Source: Holothuria scabra
Lineage: Eukaryota; Echinodermata; Holothuroidea; Aspidochirotida; Holothuriidae
Length of the DNA: 64,000 bases
NCBI GenBank assembly: GCA_037179385.1
Contig: CM074190.1
Coordinates: 12,606,206 to 12,670,205 of the forward strand
Direction: 5' to 3'
In this document: piece by piece, positions 11,601 to 26,600 of the stretch
Layout: each line of letters opens with the position of its first letter
Numbering within the stretch: position 1 is the stretch's first letter
The notes under the pieces: model-generated
The model's database searches: none
What the model saw: only the letters and a program-made list of their open reading frames with translations
Told to the model about the DNA's origin: nothing
Translations under genes and position numbers: made by a program

Positions 11601-14600
11601 GCTCTACCACTACCAACCTCTGTTGTATAAAGTGAAATATTAGTATAGTTAATTGCAAACTGTATCATTTATGTTGAGTTACAGTCTTAAATGTATATTT
11701 TCCCTTTTTATGTGTCAAGAAGGCAGTGCTTTCTTTTAGAAAGCCATGAATTGGTAGATGGCCAACACAGCTCATCTCTGACTGCTTCAGTTAATAGGTC
11801 AAAATTTCTAGTCTCTGTAGTGCTTTGCAGGAAGGAAAATTATACATAAAAATAGGAGGGTTGATAATTCATACTGGTGGAAAATACTTGTTTTTTGAAA
11901 ATGTTCCATAAACATAGTTGCAGCTTGAACTGCCATAGAAATATGGAACCATTAGTAGAAGATATGCAGTGCAAACCTTCTATGTTGGACATTTCATACA
12001 GTTTTGCCTGAGTTTTTTACTGAAAACTATGTAATTTCATAGAAAAGGTTACAGGACTTGTACCATAAACAGCTTGTGGGAAAGTGTCCTGATGTCCAGT
12101 TCATCATGGGTCCTTCACATCCAATCAATTTGTAGGGGGAAAAGTACCATGATTTTTATGAAAAAGGAAATGCACCATTATTTTCCAAAGGGAAAATGTA
12201 GTCAAGTCAATTTGAATTCGAAGTAGTGTACCCGATATTATCAATGGCTTTTGAGAATTATTTGCCAATATTCTTTTCTCATTGAATTGTGAAATTTATG
12301 TAACGTATCACATTGGTTTCCTTCGTCTAGAAACGACAATATTTCAGTTCATGGACTCCATAAATAATTATCATGAACAGTGGTTGGAGTAGAGGTAGGG
12401 AGAAATTTGTGAGATATCTGATTGTTGTTTCGAAATGGGTGTATATGATTGGAAAACTACATGCTCCCTTAAAATTTATGGAAATGGATGTAGGTGGAAA
12501 GTTGCGTGCATAATATGATGAAGCTCAGTTTTATAATTGGGAGTGAAGTTATGCAAGAGGAGACTACTCCAGCTTAGACTTTGACAAATCCTGTGCCTGA
12601 TACAGCCACTGATTTTAAAATGATCAAAAAGTCACAAAGCCTTAGCTTGGTAAAATTAAAATCTTTGCCAACAACCAATTGATGCTCACATACAGAACTT
12701 CATTGTTGAAAGAAGGTTATAAGGTCACAGCTGGATTTGTTGTCTTAGAGGGGTACTTATTCTATGCATTTTGGTGAAATTTGCATTGAAATCCCACGTG
12801 TGGTTCTCAAGATACAAGCACATAAAGTTTTCACATTTTCAACAAAAAGTGAACTTGAAGCAAGCATGTAAGACATCATATCCCCACACGAGTGCACCAT
12901 CTTTTGATTTTCTTTAAACTTTACAGCTGATTTTCTCCTCAACAATCCCATATTATTAAAATGTGATTGCATAAGTAGCAAAGTATTTTAAACACTTTGC
13001 ATCCCCCACAGGGAAGTCCTACTCCTATTTTAACTTCAAGATCCACAAAACAGTCTGATAAAACAATTAGGGAAACATAGCATTCCTTGTCAATGTGAGG
13101 AAGTGATATAAGTTCTGCTGCCCTCAAACTCACTTTGGAACACAAATCTTCTGACTTCTTTTAGTGATGTCTCGAGAAATTCATGTCTAATGTCAGTGGG
13201 ACTTCTACCACACTGTGTAGATTTGGTTCCTCTTTCTCATACAAAAATTATGTTTTTGCTGAAACTTCCCCTTTATCATTTAGAGCAGTGAGTAGCCTGG
13301 ATTTGCCCCCCAGGACCATTGAGTCCATTGAGATAAATACTTGTAACCTCCTTGTTGCTCGCAGTGGATAGTCTGTTACATGTTCAGTTTTCTGAGGTGA
13401 CAGTGTTGGCAAGTAAAATGCAGTTTTGCTGTTCCCCCTTTACTCTGCAGAGCAGATTTGGTTTGTTCACTACTCCTGTAAGGCTTTACAAACCACCGTC
13501 CGCCAAAATGAAGTGGCAAATTTTAGAAGCAAACTTTATTTACCATAATATGACTTATTCATGTCCTGCCTGCGTGTGTTCGTATTCTTCTTGTTGTAAA
13601 CTGAAGGAATAGATTGAAACCTGATGGGATCACTATTGCGTTGCATAACGAACTGTTCAGTGGGTACTACGGGAAAGTGTGCTTTGTGATGTCATATCAC
13701 CTCTGTGGGTGGCATGGGCTACTTCATGATTTAAACAGGACCAGATGTTGCCTTCTTGTGAATATTCACTAACATTCATCCAGTGTCTAGGCCACATATT
13801 TCTATGAATATCCAAAAAATTGTCTGGTGTTCACTTTGGTAGACTTGGTGGAGATATCACTGAACAAGGAATATGCCCCACAGTCTACTACTGTACGCAG
13901 GCAATTCCCCGGCCCTTCTGACTGTGTCGCACTTCATCAGACATCATGTCAGGCTACTGCAGTCCTTCAGGCTACTGCAGTCCTCCAGGCTAAAAATTAT
14001 TTTGCCACTTTTGTGATCTACTGTATTGTTGTTGTAAGTTAAAAATTAAAAGATCAGTTTGATGGTCTTTTGTGTTTCAATAAAGTCAGTCTATTCTTAA
14101 CACAGCCTGGGTCTACCTAGTCTTACATGTTTAATGTTGTTAAGTTAATTTTACAACACCCACATACCAAGCTGTAGTCTATTCTTAAGGTGTGGGAAAG
14201 TGTAAAATACCAGGGGTTGGTTAGGAAGGCATTGTATGTAATTAGACCAAGCTTTGCAAGCACCCATTGTTTTGTGAGAAAATAGAATAGCACCCGTGAA
14301 ATGTCAGTCAGAGAATGAAATTGTGTAATGGAGTTTTTGAATAGATAACTTTGGAAAATCCCGGCAGTAATTATTGTACACTTTAAAAGTAATTCAGAAT
14401 CAAAGAGGATCTCCTGGGCTCCATCCTGAGCTCTGCAAAAGAGAGTGATTAAAACATGTTATTGCTGTACTACCAGCAATACTTTTTTGTTTATATTTTT
14501 AGCTTGTGGTTCACAAGCTGCTATCACTCATATCAAACTTTTGGTGGATCTCATCTATCTGAATTGTCTGCATATGAGGAATGAGTATAACAGACTCACA

Positions 14601-17600
14601 CATCTAACAAGAGGAGGAATGCTTTGGAAATTAAAATCCTGACCAACATTTGATCTCAAACATCATTTAGGTTCTTCTAATGTCAATTCACACAAGACAC
14701 GAGCCTGCAGAGGGTGCAGCAACAGGTGTGGCCTTGAAATCTGTCTAAAACTATCAAGTTGGCATACATTTTATAAAATAATTATAAACCCTATCTCACT
14801 TGGGAATTCTTTATTTATAAGCTTTATTTATAATTTTGTTGATATATTTGAGGCTTCCAGCACTGATCCATTTCAATTCTTTCGCCAACATACTGTACAT
14901 CATTGATGATTGTCCATCCTCCTGCTTAATCCATGCTTAATCCACTGGATTAGGGTGAAGAATTGCATGTAGGCCACAAAATTGGAATACAGACTGAAGG
15001 CCCCACTTGTGTTTCAAATCTGGAAGGGTGTGAGAAAAGTCTATAATTTATATTAGTTTGAATAACAACACCTTTAGAAGAAGAATTTGAACCGAGTGAC
15101 AAAAAAAAATCATTCCACAATCTTGTTTTTATTGGTCTGTAAATCATGCTTTTATGTAAAACGGGATCCCTCTCTTGGCAGCACAGAAATTTCCTTTACA
15201 ATAATGTGCAGGTATGAGATAAGATTCATTTTCCAAGGTCATATTAACATTTTTGTTTTAAAAAGAAACAAAGGCCAAAATGTGACTGGTAAAAGTAGTG
15301 CTTCACAAAATATTTTACAAAAGCTAAATATTGTAAATAACGTGAATATATATTTTTTTTTATTATGCTTGTCAGCAACTGTAAAACTACAGCAATGGAG
15401 ACAGGAGTTGGCCTATTTATTTTAGAACTTTCTACTGTATTTTTGAGACAGTATGCTTTTAATAACAGGGTTGTTGATTTTTATTCTTTTAAGAAAATAA
15501 GGACTTATGTCAGTGATTTTAAAATCAAATTGATTTAAGACACCTTTTTTTTTAATCTAAATCATGACTTAATGTGATTAAAATCAAACAACCCTGTTTA
15601 ATAAAGATGTTATGATGTAATTCTTCATGAAGGTTTTTACTGTTTTTTTTGTAAAATATCATCTAAATAACTTAATTGAGGGTGATGATCATCTACAAGG
15701 TTAAACTAATATCAACAGGTTTTTTGATCATGGGAACTTCCTTTTCAGTGATATTGTTAACTGTTTATTTTGCAGTAGTGTCAGAATCATTGATTTTTTA
15801 CAGAGAAAGTGGAAGTTTACTCACATTTCAAAGACGTGTGAAATCGCTGGTATTTTAAAAACAGATTGCAATAATATGAGTGGACATACCTGGTATTTAC
15901 AAGTTTAAATCCTACTGTATTTCCCACTGGTATTTTTTAAAAACAAAACACATCTTTCAGAGATTGTGTAGACACATCCAATAATTATGTACTATTCTAT
16001 CCCTTGTGGAGTTCCTGCTGTTTTCAGTATATATGAGACAGGACAAAGTATGAATAAATGAATGAAAGTTTGAAAGGATTTTTGTAGTGCTGCAGCTTCT
16101 TAGAAATGATTAAGTTTTGTTGCATGTGGTATAACTCAGACCTGAAGCAGTGTTGGTACTAGGGGTCTCAAAATATTAGTGGAAAGTTACCCCTTTCCAC
16201 AATTTGAAAATGGATAGCACATAGAAAACTAAGCTGGTTTTTGATGATAATTTTGTTTGTAGGACTTGGACTTATTTGGGAATAAGTGAAATTATGCTGT
16301 GAGGTTGGTCAGTTAAGTGATGTCCATTAGTGGATGTAGCTTCCTGGGGAGGCAGAACTCTTTCGGGAGTATTGTTTGGTTTCCCCAAATGGCTCTGTGC
16401 CAGAGAGTTTGGAATGACTTTAGAAAAAAGGTAGTGCAATGATGAACCTTACTGTATTGCCAATACTGCCCTAAGACAAATTTTATGCTATCATAGTGGT
16501 ATTCACTGAATACAACACTAGTGGAAGTGGAAGTATCACAACTTTTTCTTAATTTCAGGAGACTATCAACAATTCAATGAAATGTGGGTTTTCTTTTGGA
16601 ATGGTCTTGTCTGACAGGAGAAGAGTAGTGCTTTTGGAAATTTTTCACTTTACTGTTTCCCAGCTAGACATAAACTCTGAAACTTCATGGTTACATTAAA
16701 TTCAAAATGCTGCCACTCTTATCTACCTGGAATGAACATTTCGATTGGGGGGAGGGGATGGCCAGTTCCCTGGGAAATCATGAACTTGAAAAAACATAAG
16801 AAATAGCAAATTTCCTTACAGTTCAGTGTGAATTTCTGCTTGTGAAATAAGAATGGAATCAGAAAAATCAACTTTTCTTAACTAGTAGTTTTCTTTGTGA
16901 GCAGTAACTCCTTAACCCTTCTCTTGGATTAGAACATTGCCCCTGGAAAAGGGTTTTGCCACTTGTGATCCCTCCACCAAACTTTGAGTAATTTGATGTA
17001 TATATTGCATTGCCAGTCTTTAAGCAGGCAACTGTTACTATGTATCAGCTTCCTTGTGTTAAGTAATGCAAGCCTTGAAAGGCAGCTTGCAATCTTGTCA
17101 ATTATTTCAAATTTTAGAGTTGTCATGTCCAATTGTTTTGTACAACACCTACACTTTACCTTACTTTAATACAGCTTTGGCTGCTAAATGTTCAAATTGT
17201 CATTAATTACCAAGGATCTTGACATACACTTCAATGGGACCCTCCAACCCAGTGAAAATCAACAGACTGTGAGATGAAAATGTTGTGCAACCCCACTTTA
17301 ATAACTTGCCAAAATTATTTTTTTTTGACTGTTAATCATATGTAGTAAAATGAAAAATACCTGACACGTGTTGAAAATCTGGCTAAATATTTCAATTTTC
17401 ACTTCATTTTTCAAATGCGTTGATAACGAAAATTCAACTCCTTTCAACTATTACCAATATATACTTTGTAGTAAAATACTATCGTGATGTGAAGGGTGAA
17501 TGCAGTAATCCAATTTGAATTAGTATGGTAGACTGTGGACTGTTTCATGATTGGCCCCTGGGCATCATGTGACTATTTTTTTTCTCATTTTTTAAGTTGA

Positions 17601-20600
17601 AGAGTTGGAGGATATTAGGAATTGTCCTTCAATAGCTCAGCACCTTTCATTGCCAGCCTTGTGAGTTGTGACAACCTGTAGTGGTGTTTGTGAGACCGTG
17701 GAAGCATTTTGAAATGCTGATAGTATTGCAGTTTGGGTGTAGAATCACACACTTTTCTTAGCAACATTCAATAATGATCTGCTACCAAAATACTCAATTA
17801 AAATCAGTTTCTTTTATTGTGCCTGTTTTTAGTAGCAGGTTTTAGTTTCCATTTTACCAGCCTTGAAAGGTTGCCAAAGTTCTGCAGGTACAGTTTTTAC
17901 GAGCGAATGCGAAGTATTGCAGTCGCTTTATGGACTTTTTACAGTGTTTTCAATCTGTACCTTGTTGGTTTAGTTACTTTGTAAGTGTTTGTAGATTAAA
18001 AGGAGTTAACCATGGAAACAGACAATTTATTTAAGGATGACTCTGGTTTCATTACACCTTTGAGGCATATTACTTGAGGGATATTTCAATCACATGGTTC
18101 TTGGAACTACTGTATAGGGTTCTCAGATGCTCTTTCTATAGTTTTTGTCAACTGCTGTTCTTTATGACATGGCTGTTACCCTTCTTTTCTTAGTTTGAAA
18201 CATCTGAGAAACCTGTTGACTTAAAAGTTTAGGCGTTGTTTTAAGATAAACATTGAACGTGGGATTTCTTTTCATAATGAAGCAATTTATAACTGTAACA
18301 AGAGCAACAAACTAAAGTTATATTTTATTTTGTTCAGAACTGAAGACCGTCACAGAGGGTTCGGAATAGAGAACGGATAAGAAAACGTAGTCCCCCGGAT
18401 GGGAAAATTGCGCAATATAAACTGCGTAGTATTCTTCTGACCTAGACATTTCAACTGAAACATGAATCGCCCTTTCAAATAGGCGCATACTTTGCCAGTG
18501 ACCACATGATCAGCCGAACGAAATATGATACAGTTGATGATACCAAATGCTACTGTGTCTTTAAAAAGCCATTTCGAGATGTTGATGTGTTTAAGTTGAA
18601 AGTCAAATGTGCCATTCGCAGGGCTCGCATCTAAATAACTTAGTTAACCGTGACACAAGTTTTTTTGTTCCGTGTTTTTGTAAATATTCTCACATTAGAT
18701 TTTTTTCATTGGTGGCTGTACTTGGCGGCATGGCATGATTAGTTTTAACAATCTTGTGAGACAGATTTAAAACGGTTCCTTTGAGCAACCGTGCTGTAAG
18801 GGAAAAGACCACAAGCAGCGCACTTATCCAACCAAAGAAAGAGAAGGCCGGTGAGAAATTCTATACTGCTTATTTTATTGACAATGACATAGTAGGAATG
18901 GGAAGAGAGATCTCTGACGAGGAGTAGCAAAATAAAAGACTGCGTAGTTATCTCTTTCTCTACCCTTAAATCTGATCAGCCAAGATGAAAGCATCTCTCC
19001 TGATCTGGAAGTATATGCTTGCTTTGTTGGTGATCATGCGATGCATTCACTGGTGATCCGGTTGAACTGCCGAATCCTAATAAGCACACCAATACTGAGA
19101 ACACTAAGGAAGTTAAAAAAATACTGAAATTGTCATTCGTGAGGAAATTTTGAACTTCCAATAATATGTGTGAAGTTCTGACAGTTTAGGCTACGGCCGG
19201 AAATTATTAATAAAACAATTCTTCTGCAATCTAAACAAGTCTATTTTCTAGATCTAGTAGATAATATCATCCACTACCTGTTGTATTCAGTCAGTTTTAA
19301 CATCATTTAAACATACAGTATCACTCTCCTATACTTTTCATAAACTCGAGCTTGTTTCACAAACATTTCTATTTTCCTCACCTCCCATCACTAATGTTTC
19401 ACCAGTATAAATTTTCAACACATCTTTTTCTGAAATGCGCAAACCTCCTCATCAGAACAAATTCATGTGTTTGGTCTGGTCTAATGGTAGAGCATCCGCC
19501 TAACACGCGAAAGGCCTGGGTTCGATTCCCAGGTCGACTCATACCAAGACTCTAAAAATGGAACCTACTGCCGTTGGGGAGGTGCTAGAATTTAGCAACT
19601 TTCTGTTAATATCATGAGGACTGGTAAACCGCCTCCATTCGCGAGTATGAATGCCTTGCATTCTGGGTTTTCGCCTTATGAACCTACAGTAGCTGTAACT
19701 TGAAACACAGTAGACATATTTTATAACTAAAGCTGTGAGTCCATGCATTGAGCTTCAAATCACACTCCTGAGGAAATTAAGAAGTGTGGCACTGTAATTT
19801 GCTGTTTCAATTAAGTGTACCTCAAGTCTAGAATTGAAAAAAAAACATATTGATTGCAAACCAATTCTTATTCATGCAACTTCCATTGTCATACCTTGTT
19901 CCATATTGTTAAAGTATTAAATATGGAAATGTGTTAGCTTGAATCAAAAAGTCCATTGCACAATAATTTGTGACTTTTTTATTGCACAGTTCAGGTACAT
20001 TCCTTGCTTATTTTCCCTTTGAGTTTAAAAAGTTTTTTTTTTATGACATTAAATGCTTCGTTTTTGCTTGCTTGGCATGTTGAACAGAGAGAACTTTCAA
20101 TTACATTACCCCATAATAGTCAGATCGAGTGCTATCATATTTTGGTACCAAAGTGTACAAACTTTCAGAAAAAACAGAGAGAAATACGTACTGTACAAAG
20201 ATTTAAGTTTGAGTGGTACAACAATGACATCACAAATTATTGCACAATGTACCATTTACATTTTATATCTCAGCTCAGTTGAGGATGAGAGTTATTCTAT
20301 TTGAATTCATTTTTCATTCTCTGTGATACAGTATCTATTTTTGAAATTTTTGACTTGAGGTACACTTTAAGCATTAATACATATCCCTGAGTTCTGATAC
20401 TTTATTAAAGGGCCAAACCTCTCACCCCAAACTACAATTTTGGTACAGGGGTACCAAAATTCTCAATTGGTTCAGCTCTTTGATTGACAGCTAGTTCAAA
20501 CAACGGAGAGTGCCAAAACTTATATTACACAGCATGAATGGTACTAAGAGTATTTGATTATATAAATTGAGTTTTTCTATACTCACCTCGAGGCATTAAA

Positions 20601-23600
20601 CTGAGATTGTATCTGGATGAAGATGAAAATGAAATTGGGAGGGGCTTCAGCAAGAAGGTTAGGAGAATTGGTACTGTCTGGGGTGAGAGAACTGGGCCTT
20701 TAAGTTGTGCTAAGAATCACACTCCTCACAGTGATTTTAGGAGAGTGAAGGACTGTCACTGTGTTCAGTTGTATTCAAAATGCAAGGCCTATGAATCTGA
20801 AGTAATGTTGTAAATTTGCAATCTTAGGATTTCTGTTTAATCCCTCTAAGAGTAATAGCTTAGGCTGTGGCTTTTTATTCTAGGGCAATTTACAAATTTT
20901 TAGTCTGGTACAAACCCATTGCCAAGAAGGTCCCCTCTTGAACCCTAAGTCACTATGCAGACAGATCATTACTGTGTTGGAAGTTGTCCATATTGAAAGC
21001 ACTGCTGCAGTTACATTTTTTTAGTAAGTTCCCACCAAAGCATATGCTCCTCATGTGTCTTAAATATAAATGCTTGAGAGTGATTGTCATTGCAATGCCA
21101 TGGGCAATAGTATTAATTACATAACATTACCATGTTGCTAATTTCTTTTAACTTTTGTTTCCTTCATTTGAGAAACAATAAACCTATGTTGGGCAACCAA
21201 TAACTACTTTATTTCAAAAAAATGGGTTGCCCAACAGAGCAACAAGACATTAGAAAATTTTCTAGCCATAGTGAAAAATTTCCCCAATTTGTAAAAATGA
21301 TGAATTTCAAAGTAAACATGCAAACTTTTAATCCATAAGATCTTCTTGCACCTGTATTTCCTCCACATTTGTGGTCACTTAGTGGCATCATGAAATAATT
21401 GTCTGAAGGTCTTAGTTATAATGGATTCAAACTGTGTCAATATTAAAATGGGGTGTACAGAAAATGTAACTTGATGAAACGGGAGCATTGTGTCTATAGT
21501 CCTTCAGTGGCTACAGTAGACCTGGTTTTCATGAGTATTGATCCCACATAGCACAGTGTATTAATCTACAAACCAACGTAAACAATAATTGTCAACTTCC
21601 AGTTTTTTTCACCCTGACATTTTCAGAAAATCCAAATATTTCATGTAGAGTGGAAATTGTAACCTGCTTTAGTTTTATTATCTTTGCAGCATATATATAT
21701 GTTATAATGTATGTGATGTATAAATTAAGTTACAGCCCTCTTACATAAAGAATTAAAGGGCAAGAGCATGCAGTCATCCCAACTTGAAGTAGTGTACAGT
21801 AGTACACTGTCCTGTTTCATGATTGGCTCTTTGGAGTCATGGGACATTTTTTCTTCTCAAATATGAAATAAAGTTTCCTAAGAGTAACTGCTTGGTTTAC
21901 CTGGAATATGCAGGTCCTAAAATATTATAAAAGATACTTTGAAGAGAAATAAGAAGAAACTAGTGATGTTTACCTGTTGCTTCAAAACAAAGTTTGGGGC
22001 AACTGCTCATGCCCTTTAAGTATGCAACTGCTCATGCCCTTTAAGTATGCAACTGCTCATGCCCTTTAAGTATGCAACCGCTCATGCCCTTTAAGTATGC
22101 AACTGCTCATGCCCTTTAAGTATGCAACCGCTCATGCCCTTTAAGTATGAAACCAGCAGGTATGTTCAAGTTACAAATTCTGTTGTTTGATGTAATTGTA
22201 CACCTTGCAAAGTAACCTATATTCTATATATACATATGTCCAGAAACCTGTCCTGGTTTCTTCTTTTTAAAAACAGTTTAAAGGCATATTTTCATCATCC
22301 CAAACAGTTCCAATTCTCCCAACCTACTTACTTCTAGCCCCTCCCACATTTATCTAAAACTCATCTTTATCCCAACACAATCCTTGTTTATTGCTTCATT
22401 TCTTGTCCCAGTGGCCATACAAGTCCATAATGTGTAATCAAGACACTCTCAGTGCCCATGCTGTGTAATTTAGCTATGATGCATTGTTTGAATGTGATGC
22501 CAATCAAAGAGCTGTACCAGTTGAGAGTTTTGATATATGTATACTGAAACTGTAGTTTAGGGTGACAAATGACTGCCTTTAAAGTCTCATGACCATAATT
22601 CAACTTCTACAAACATCTCAAGGTACAATTACAGAAATACATGTGCAGTAACTTACTTAAATTCATAATCATTTACAAAGAAAAGGCTAAGTTAAATATT
22701 CAGGTGGTACATTTAAGAACCATGAGTAGGGCTAAGGAGAATGTTACGTGGCACACGGTTCCAAACATGGAGCAGAGTGTAAATTAAAATCGCTTTTTGA
22801 CTATAATCATTGATTACCCAAATTTCAAGAGTGTGCATTGAAAGGTATGTAAACCAACAGTTATTGCTATCCAGTATGGAGTGCTTCCATGTGACCTCAT
22901 TATAGGTTAGCCACTCCCACTTGGCAGAAAATCAACAGTCATCTAGGTGTAGTGCATAATGTCTGTCAGCAGCTGCTTCTTAGCTAGTGACACTACCTAG
23001 CTACACTTGCTGTAGGTTTCACCCATGGATCCAAAGGGAGGGGGGAGGGGGGTAGGGGGAGGGGGTAGGGGGAGTTGAAGTCAGTGAAAACACTATGTAG
23101 AGAAATTTTGATTCCTACTGTAGGTGACAATATAGCTTTTAAAGCTGCAGTTCATGCAATTAAATATTACTGAGGCAGCTGCAGCATCTTTGGTGTTCAA
23201 ATGTTGATTTACAGGAAAGTTTTGAAATAATGGCCTCAAGAGAGAGAAGTTTTTTTTTTTCATGGACCAGTTCTAGGTCACCCTGGAACTTGGAGCTCTT
23301 TTTGGTAAACATTGCAGTAAGCAAAATAATGGGTACAGGGCATGGACTTTTCCATCAGCGGAAGAATATCTTATAGAGGGGTTTGAAGGAACTGAAACCC
23401 ACTTTTTCTTTTTGCTAAATATTTCAAAACGATACTAAACAGGTCTATTTTATTAAGAAGAATGATAGTGACATTGGAGACATTGAGGGAGTAGAGAGGA
23501 GGGGGGGGGGGGCTAGTTAGAAGCATAAAATCATTTTTTGGCCAATTAGCTGCTCTGGTGTATGAAAGAAAGATGAAAATGGCCCTGGAATTGACCAGTG

Positions 23601-26600
23601 TTTCTGACATAGGCCTATGCATTGTATTTAAAGGATGGCTAAGTTGGATTCTTAATAGTATAGAGGAAATCAAAGACTCTTTATTAACTTGGATGGTTTC
23701 ATTTTTTATTTTACCCACAATGCTTTGGATGTTTAGATAAGACCTGTTTATAGCCCCTTAATGGTATGAATGGCCCTTACAAAGGGATGCATTTACAAAG
23801 AAGCTAATATTAAGGGTGTTGTTTGTTCAATTAAATGAGCTTAGAGCTATTTTACAATGGCGAGGTCAATTTCCACTCAAAACAACCCACCTTACAGTAC
23901 ATGTTTGCACTTGTACAGGGTGGTGTAGGTCTTTGAATAGTGTGAAGTGGTTTCTTGGACTTGTTAAAGATGTAAAACAACTTTAACGTCTTACATGTGT
24001 AGAGTAATCAATTTTAAGTGGAATGACACACCTTTTTAGAAATTTATTTAGCTTCAATTTCATGATAAAGGATCACTATGAATAGGGCTTTTCATCAAGT
24101 TGCTTGCTGACATATGGTTTTCAACATATTCAATGCACTTGGCTTTAGTGACTGTTGTTAATATGAAGTATATCACATGCACTTTGTTATTTTCATAGTC
24201 ATTGATAACATGGTTGCTAGGTGTTAGTTCATTTTGTGAATGTGATAATCATTCATGTACTTGACCAGGTCAAATGGTAGAACTTGCATCTGTGAAATCA
24301 AATCATATGCACTACAGTATTTATACATACAGTACAGTGCTTTATACAGAACTCGACACAAAGATAGGAATGCCAGACATACAGGTATACTAACAAGAAG
24401 AGTTCTAATTAGGTGAAGTGATCAAATTTCAGTCATGTGACCCAAACGAGGTTTCCTTTACAGGGGAAAAACTGTGTCAGTTGGTCACCTGTTTGGATTT
24501 TGCCCTTTAGCCTTAAAGATAGCTTGATAAAACAACAAACATCCCAAGCAGTTTAAGAGATTCCTTCTGGTGAAAATAATGAGGGTACCTAAATGGGGGA
24601 AATATTATCTGAATAAAGCATGAATATTCATAAGTTCTTTGCATTTACCTCTTCACCATGGGTGGAAAAAGTTGGAAGGTTGGAAGGCTCTTTGGCAGGA
24701 AATTTGAGCATTTGGAGGGATATTCTCTTTTTTGTACATGAAAATACAGACAAAATAATAGAAAATTTTACTCCCTTCGTGGGAAGTAGATGTTTTTTTC
24801 CAGCCTTGCTCTTCACGGTAGTTCATATTGTTTGAATTAAAGTATTACATAAAAGTTAACAATTCCATAGAGCAGAACCAAAAGGAATCTTCCATGTTCA
24901 TGTTAATGAACACAGGTGCTGTCACGATTCACTTCCACACATTTTTGTGGAAAATAGAGTTCAAGACTTGCAGTTGTGTCATGTTTAAAAATGAAGAGTA
25001 GGAAAAATTAAGAAAAGCAAAGTTGCTTGATATCTCAAAATTTGTGTGGTGAACTACAGTACCAAACATAATACAGATTTTTGCTCTCCTACCAGCAAAG
25101 TTTTTAAATAATATTCAAGAAGTTCTTTTTTTCCTAGGATCAATGAAATTTCCAGGTTGCTTTAAATGTTTGTCTCCATCGAGTAGGATAATGGATGACA
25201 ATGCATCATGGGGGAAATTTGAAAATAGCAGCACCTTCTTGTAAGATTTTCTCTCAATAAGTTGAGTGCAATCCATTTTCACCCAAAGCAAATCCCTGAA
25301 CTGCCTAGCCTTTGTTTTTCCCTTTTTGATTCCTTGCGGAAGCCAGGCAAGGAATCTATGCGATGGTTTTGCTGTGTGAATGTGTGTGTGCATGTGTGTA
25401 TGTGATGCTTTGGCTTGTAAACATGATATCTCAAGAAGGGTAAGTGTGACTAATCTCATATTTGGTGTGTTAGTTGGCCATTATTGATTAAATGATCAAT
25501 CTCTATTGTTTTTGGTGGAGGTTAAAGATCTTTTGTTGTCACAAAAGGTCAAATGGTAAATTGGTTAGAACTATGCTTGTAAGCTCTGCATCTCAAGAAG
25601 GGTAAGTGTTACTGATCTCATAATTTGTATATGTGTTGGCCATATTATGTAGATGATCCCTATTGTTTTTGGTGGAGGTCAAGGTTATTTGGGGCCACAA
25701 GAAGTCAAAACCTTGTAAACATGGCATCTCAAGAAGTGTACATGTGACTATATGCTCATATTTGGTGTGTGGGTTGGTCATATTAGGTAGATGATCCCTA
25801 TCAATTTTCTTGGAGGTAAAAAGTCATTTAGGGTCACAAGAGGTCAAACAGTAAATTCCTTAAAAATTGCTTGTAAACATGGTATGTCAAGAAGCGTACC
25901 TGTAACTAATCTCATGTTTAGATGTGTGGGTTGGTCATATTGAGTAGATGGTCCCTCTTGTTTTTGGTGGAGTTCAAAGGTTATTTGGGGTCACAAGAGG
26001 TCAAAAGATCAAAACCATGTAAAAAAGATAGAACAGTACATGCGAATGTGCTCATATTTGGTGGGTGGGCTGGTTGTGTTGGATAGATGATCCCTATCGA
26101 TTTTCGTGGGGGCCAAAGGTCATTTGAGGTCACAAGAGGTCAAAAGGTCAAAACCTGGTAAACATGGTATCTCAAGCACAGTACATGTGACTATGCATAT
26201 GTTTGGTGTGTGAGTTGGTTGTATTTAGTAGATGATAAATACTGATTTTCGTGGAGGTCAAAGGTCATTTGGGATCTTGGAAGGTCAAATGACAAATGGG
26301 AAATTCCTTAGAAGTTGCTTGTAAACATGGTATCTCAAGAATGGTAAGTGTGACTAATCACATATTTGGTGTGTGGGTTGGCTATATTGAATAGATGATC
26401 CCTATCATCTTAGGTGGAGGTCAAAGGTCATTTGAGGTCATGAGAGGTCAAAAGGTCCCAACCTTTTAAACATGATATCTCAAGAAAGGTGCATTTGACT
26501 ATGCTCATATTTAGATATGTGGGTTGGTTGTCTTAAGTAGATGATCCTCATTGATTTTTGTGGAGGTCAAAGGTTATTTGGGGTCATGATAGGTCAAAAG

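Noticed and set aside
19473..19541. A tRNA-Val(AAC) gene
   Set aside because: The acceptor stem does not pair properly and the sequence runs directly into a shared SINE body, so it is a retroposon head.
20004..20304. Two overlapping open frames of 83 and 92 codons
   Set aside because: Both lie wholly inside the TTA-MITE-3 copy and have no family features.
21999..22148. A CRISPR-like array
   Set aside because: The units are directly adjacent with no spacers, and the unit is the end of a neighbouring MITE in animal DNA.
25115..25459. 114-codon minus-strand frame with His-Thr repeats
   Set aside because: It crosses the left end of the composite element and reads the TG microsatellite as His/Thr; no independent support.
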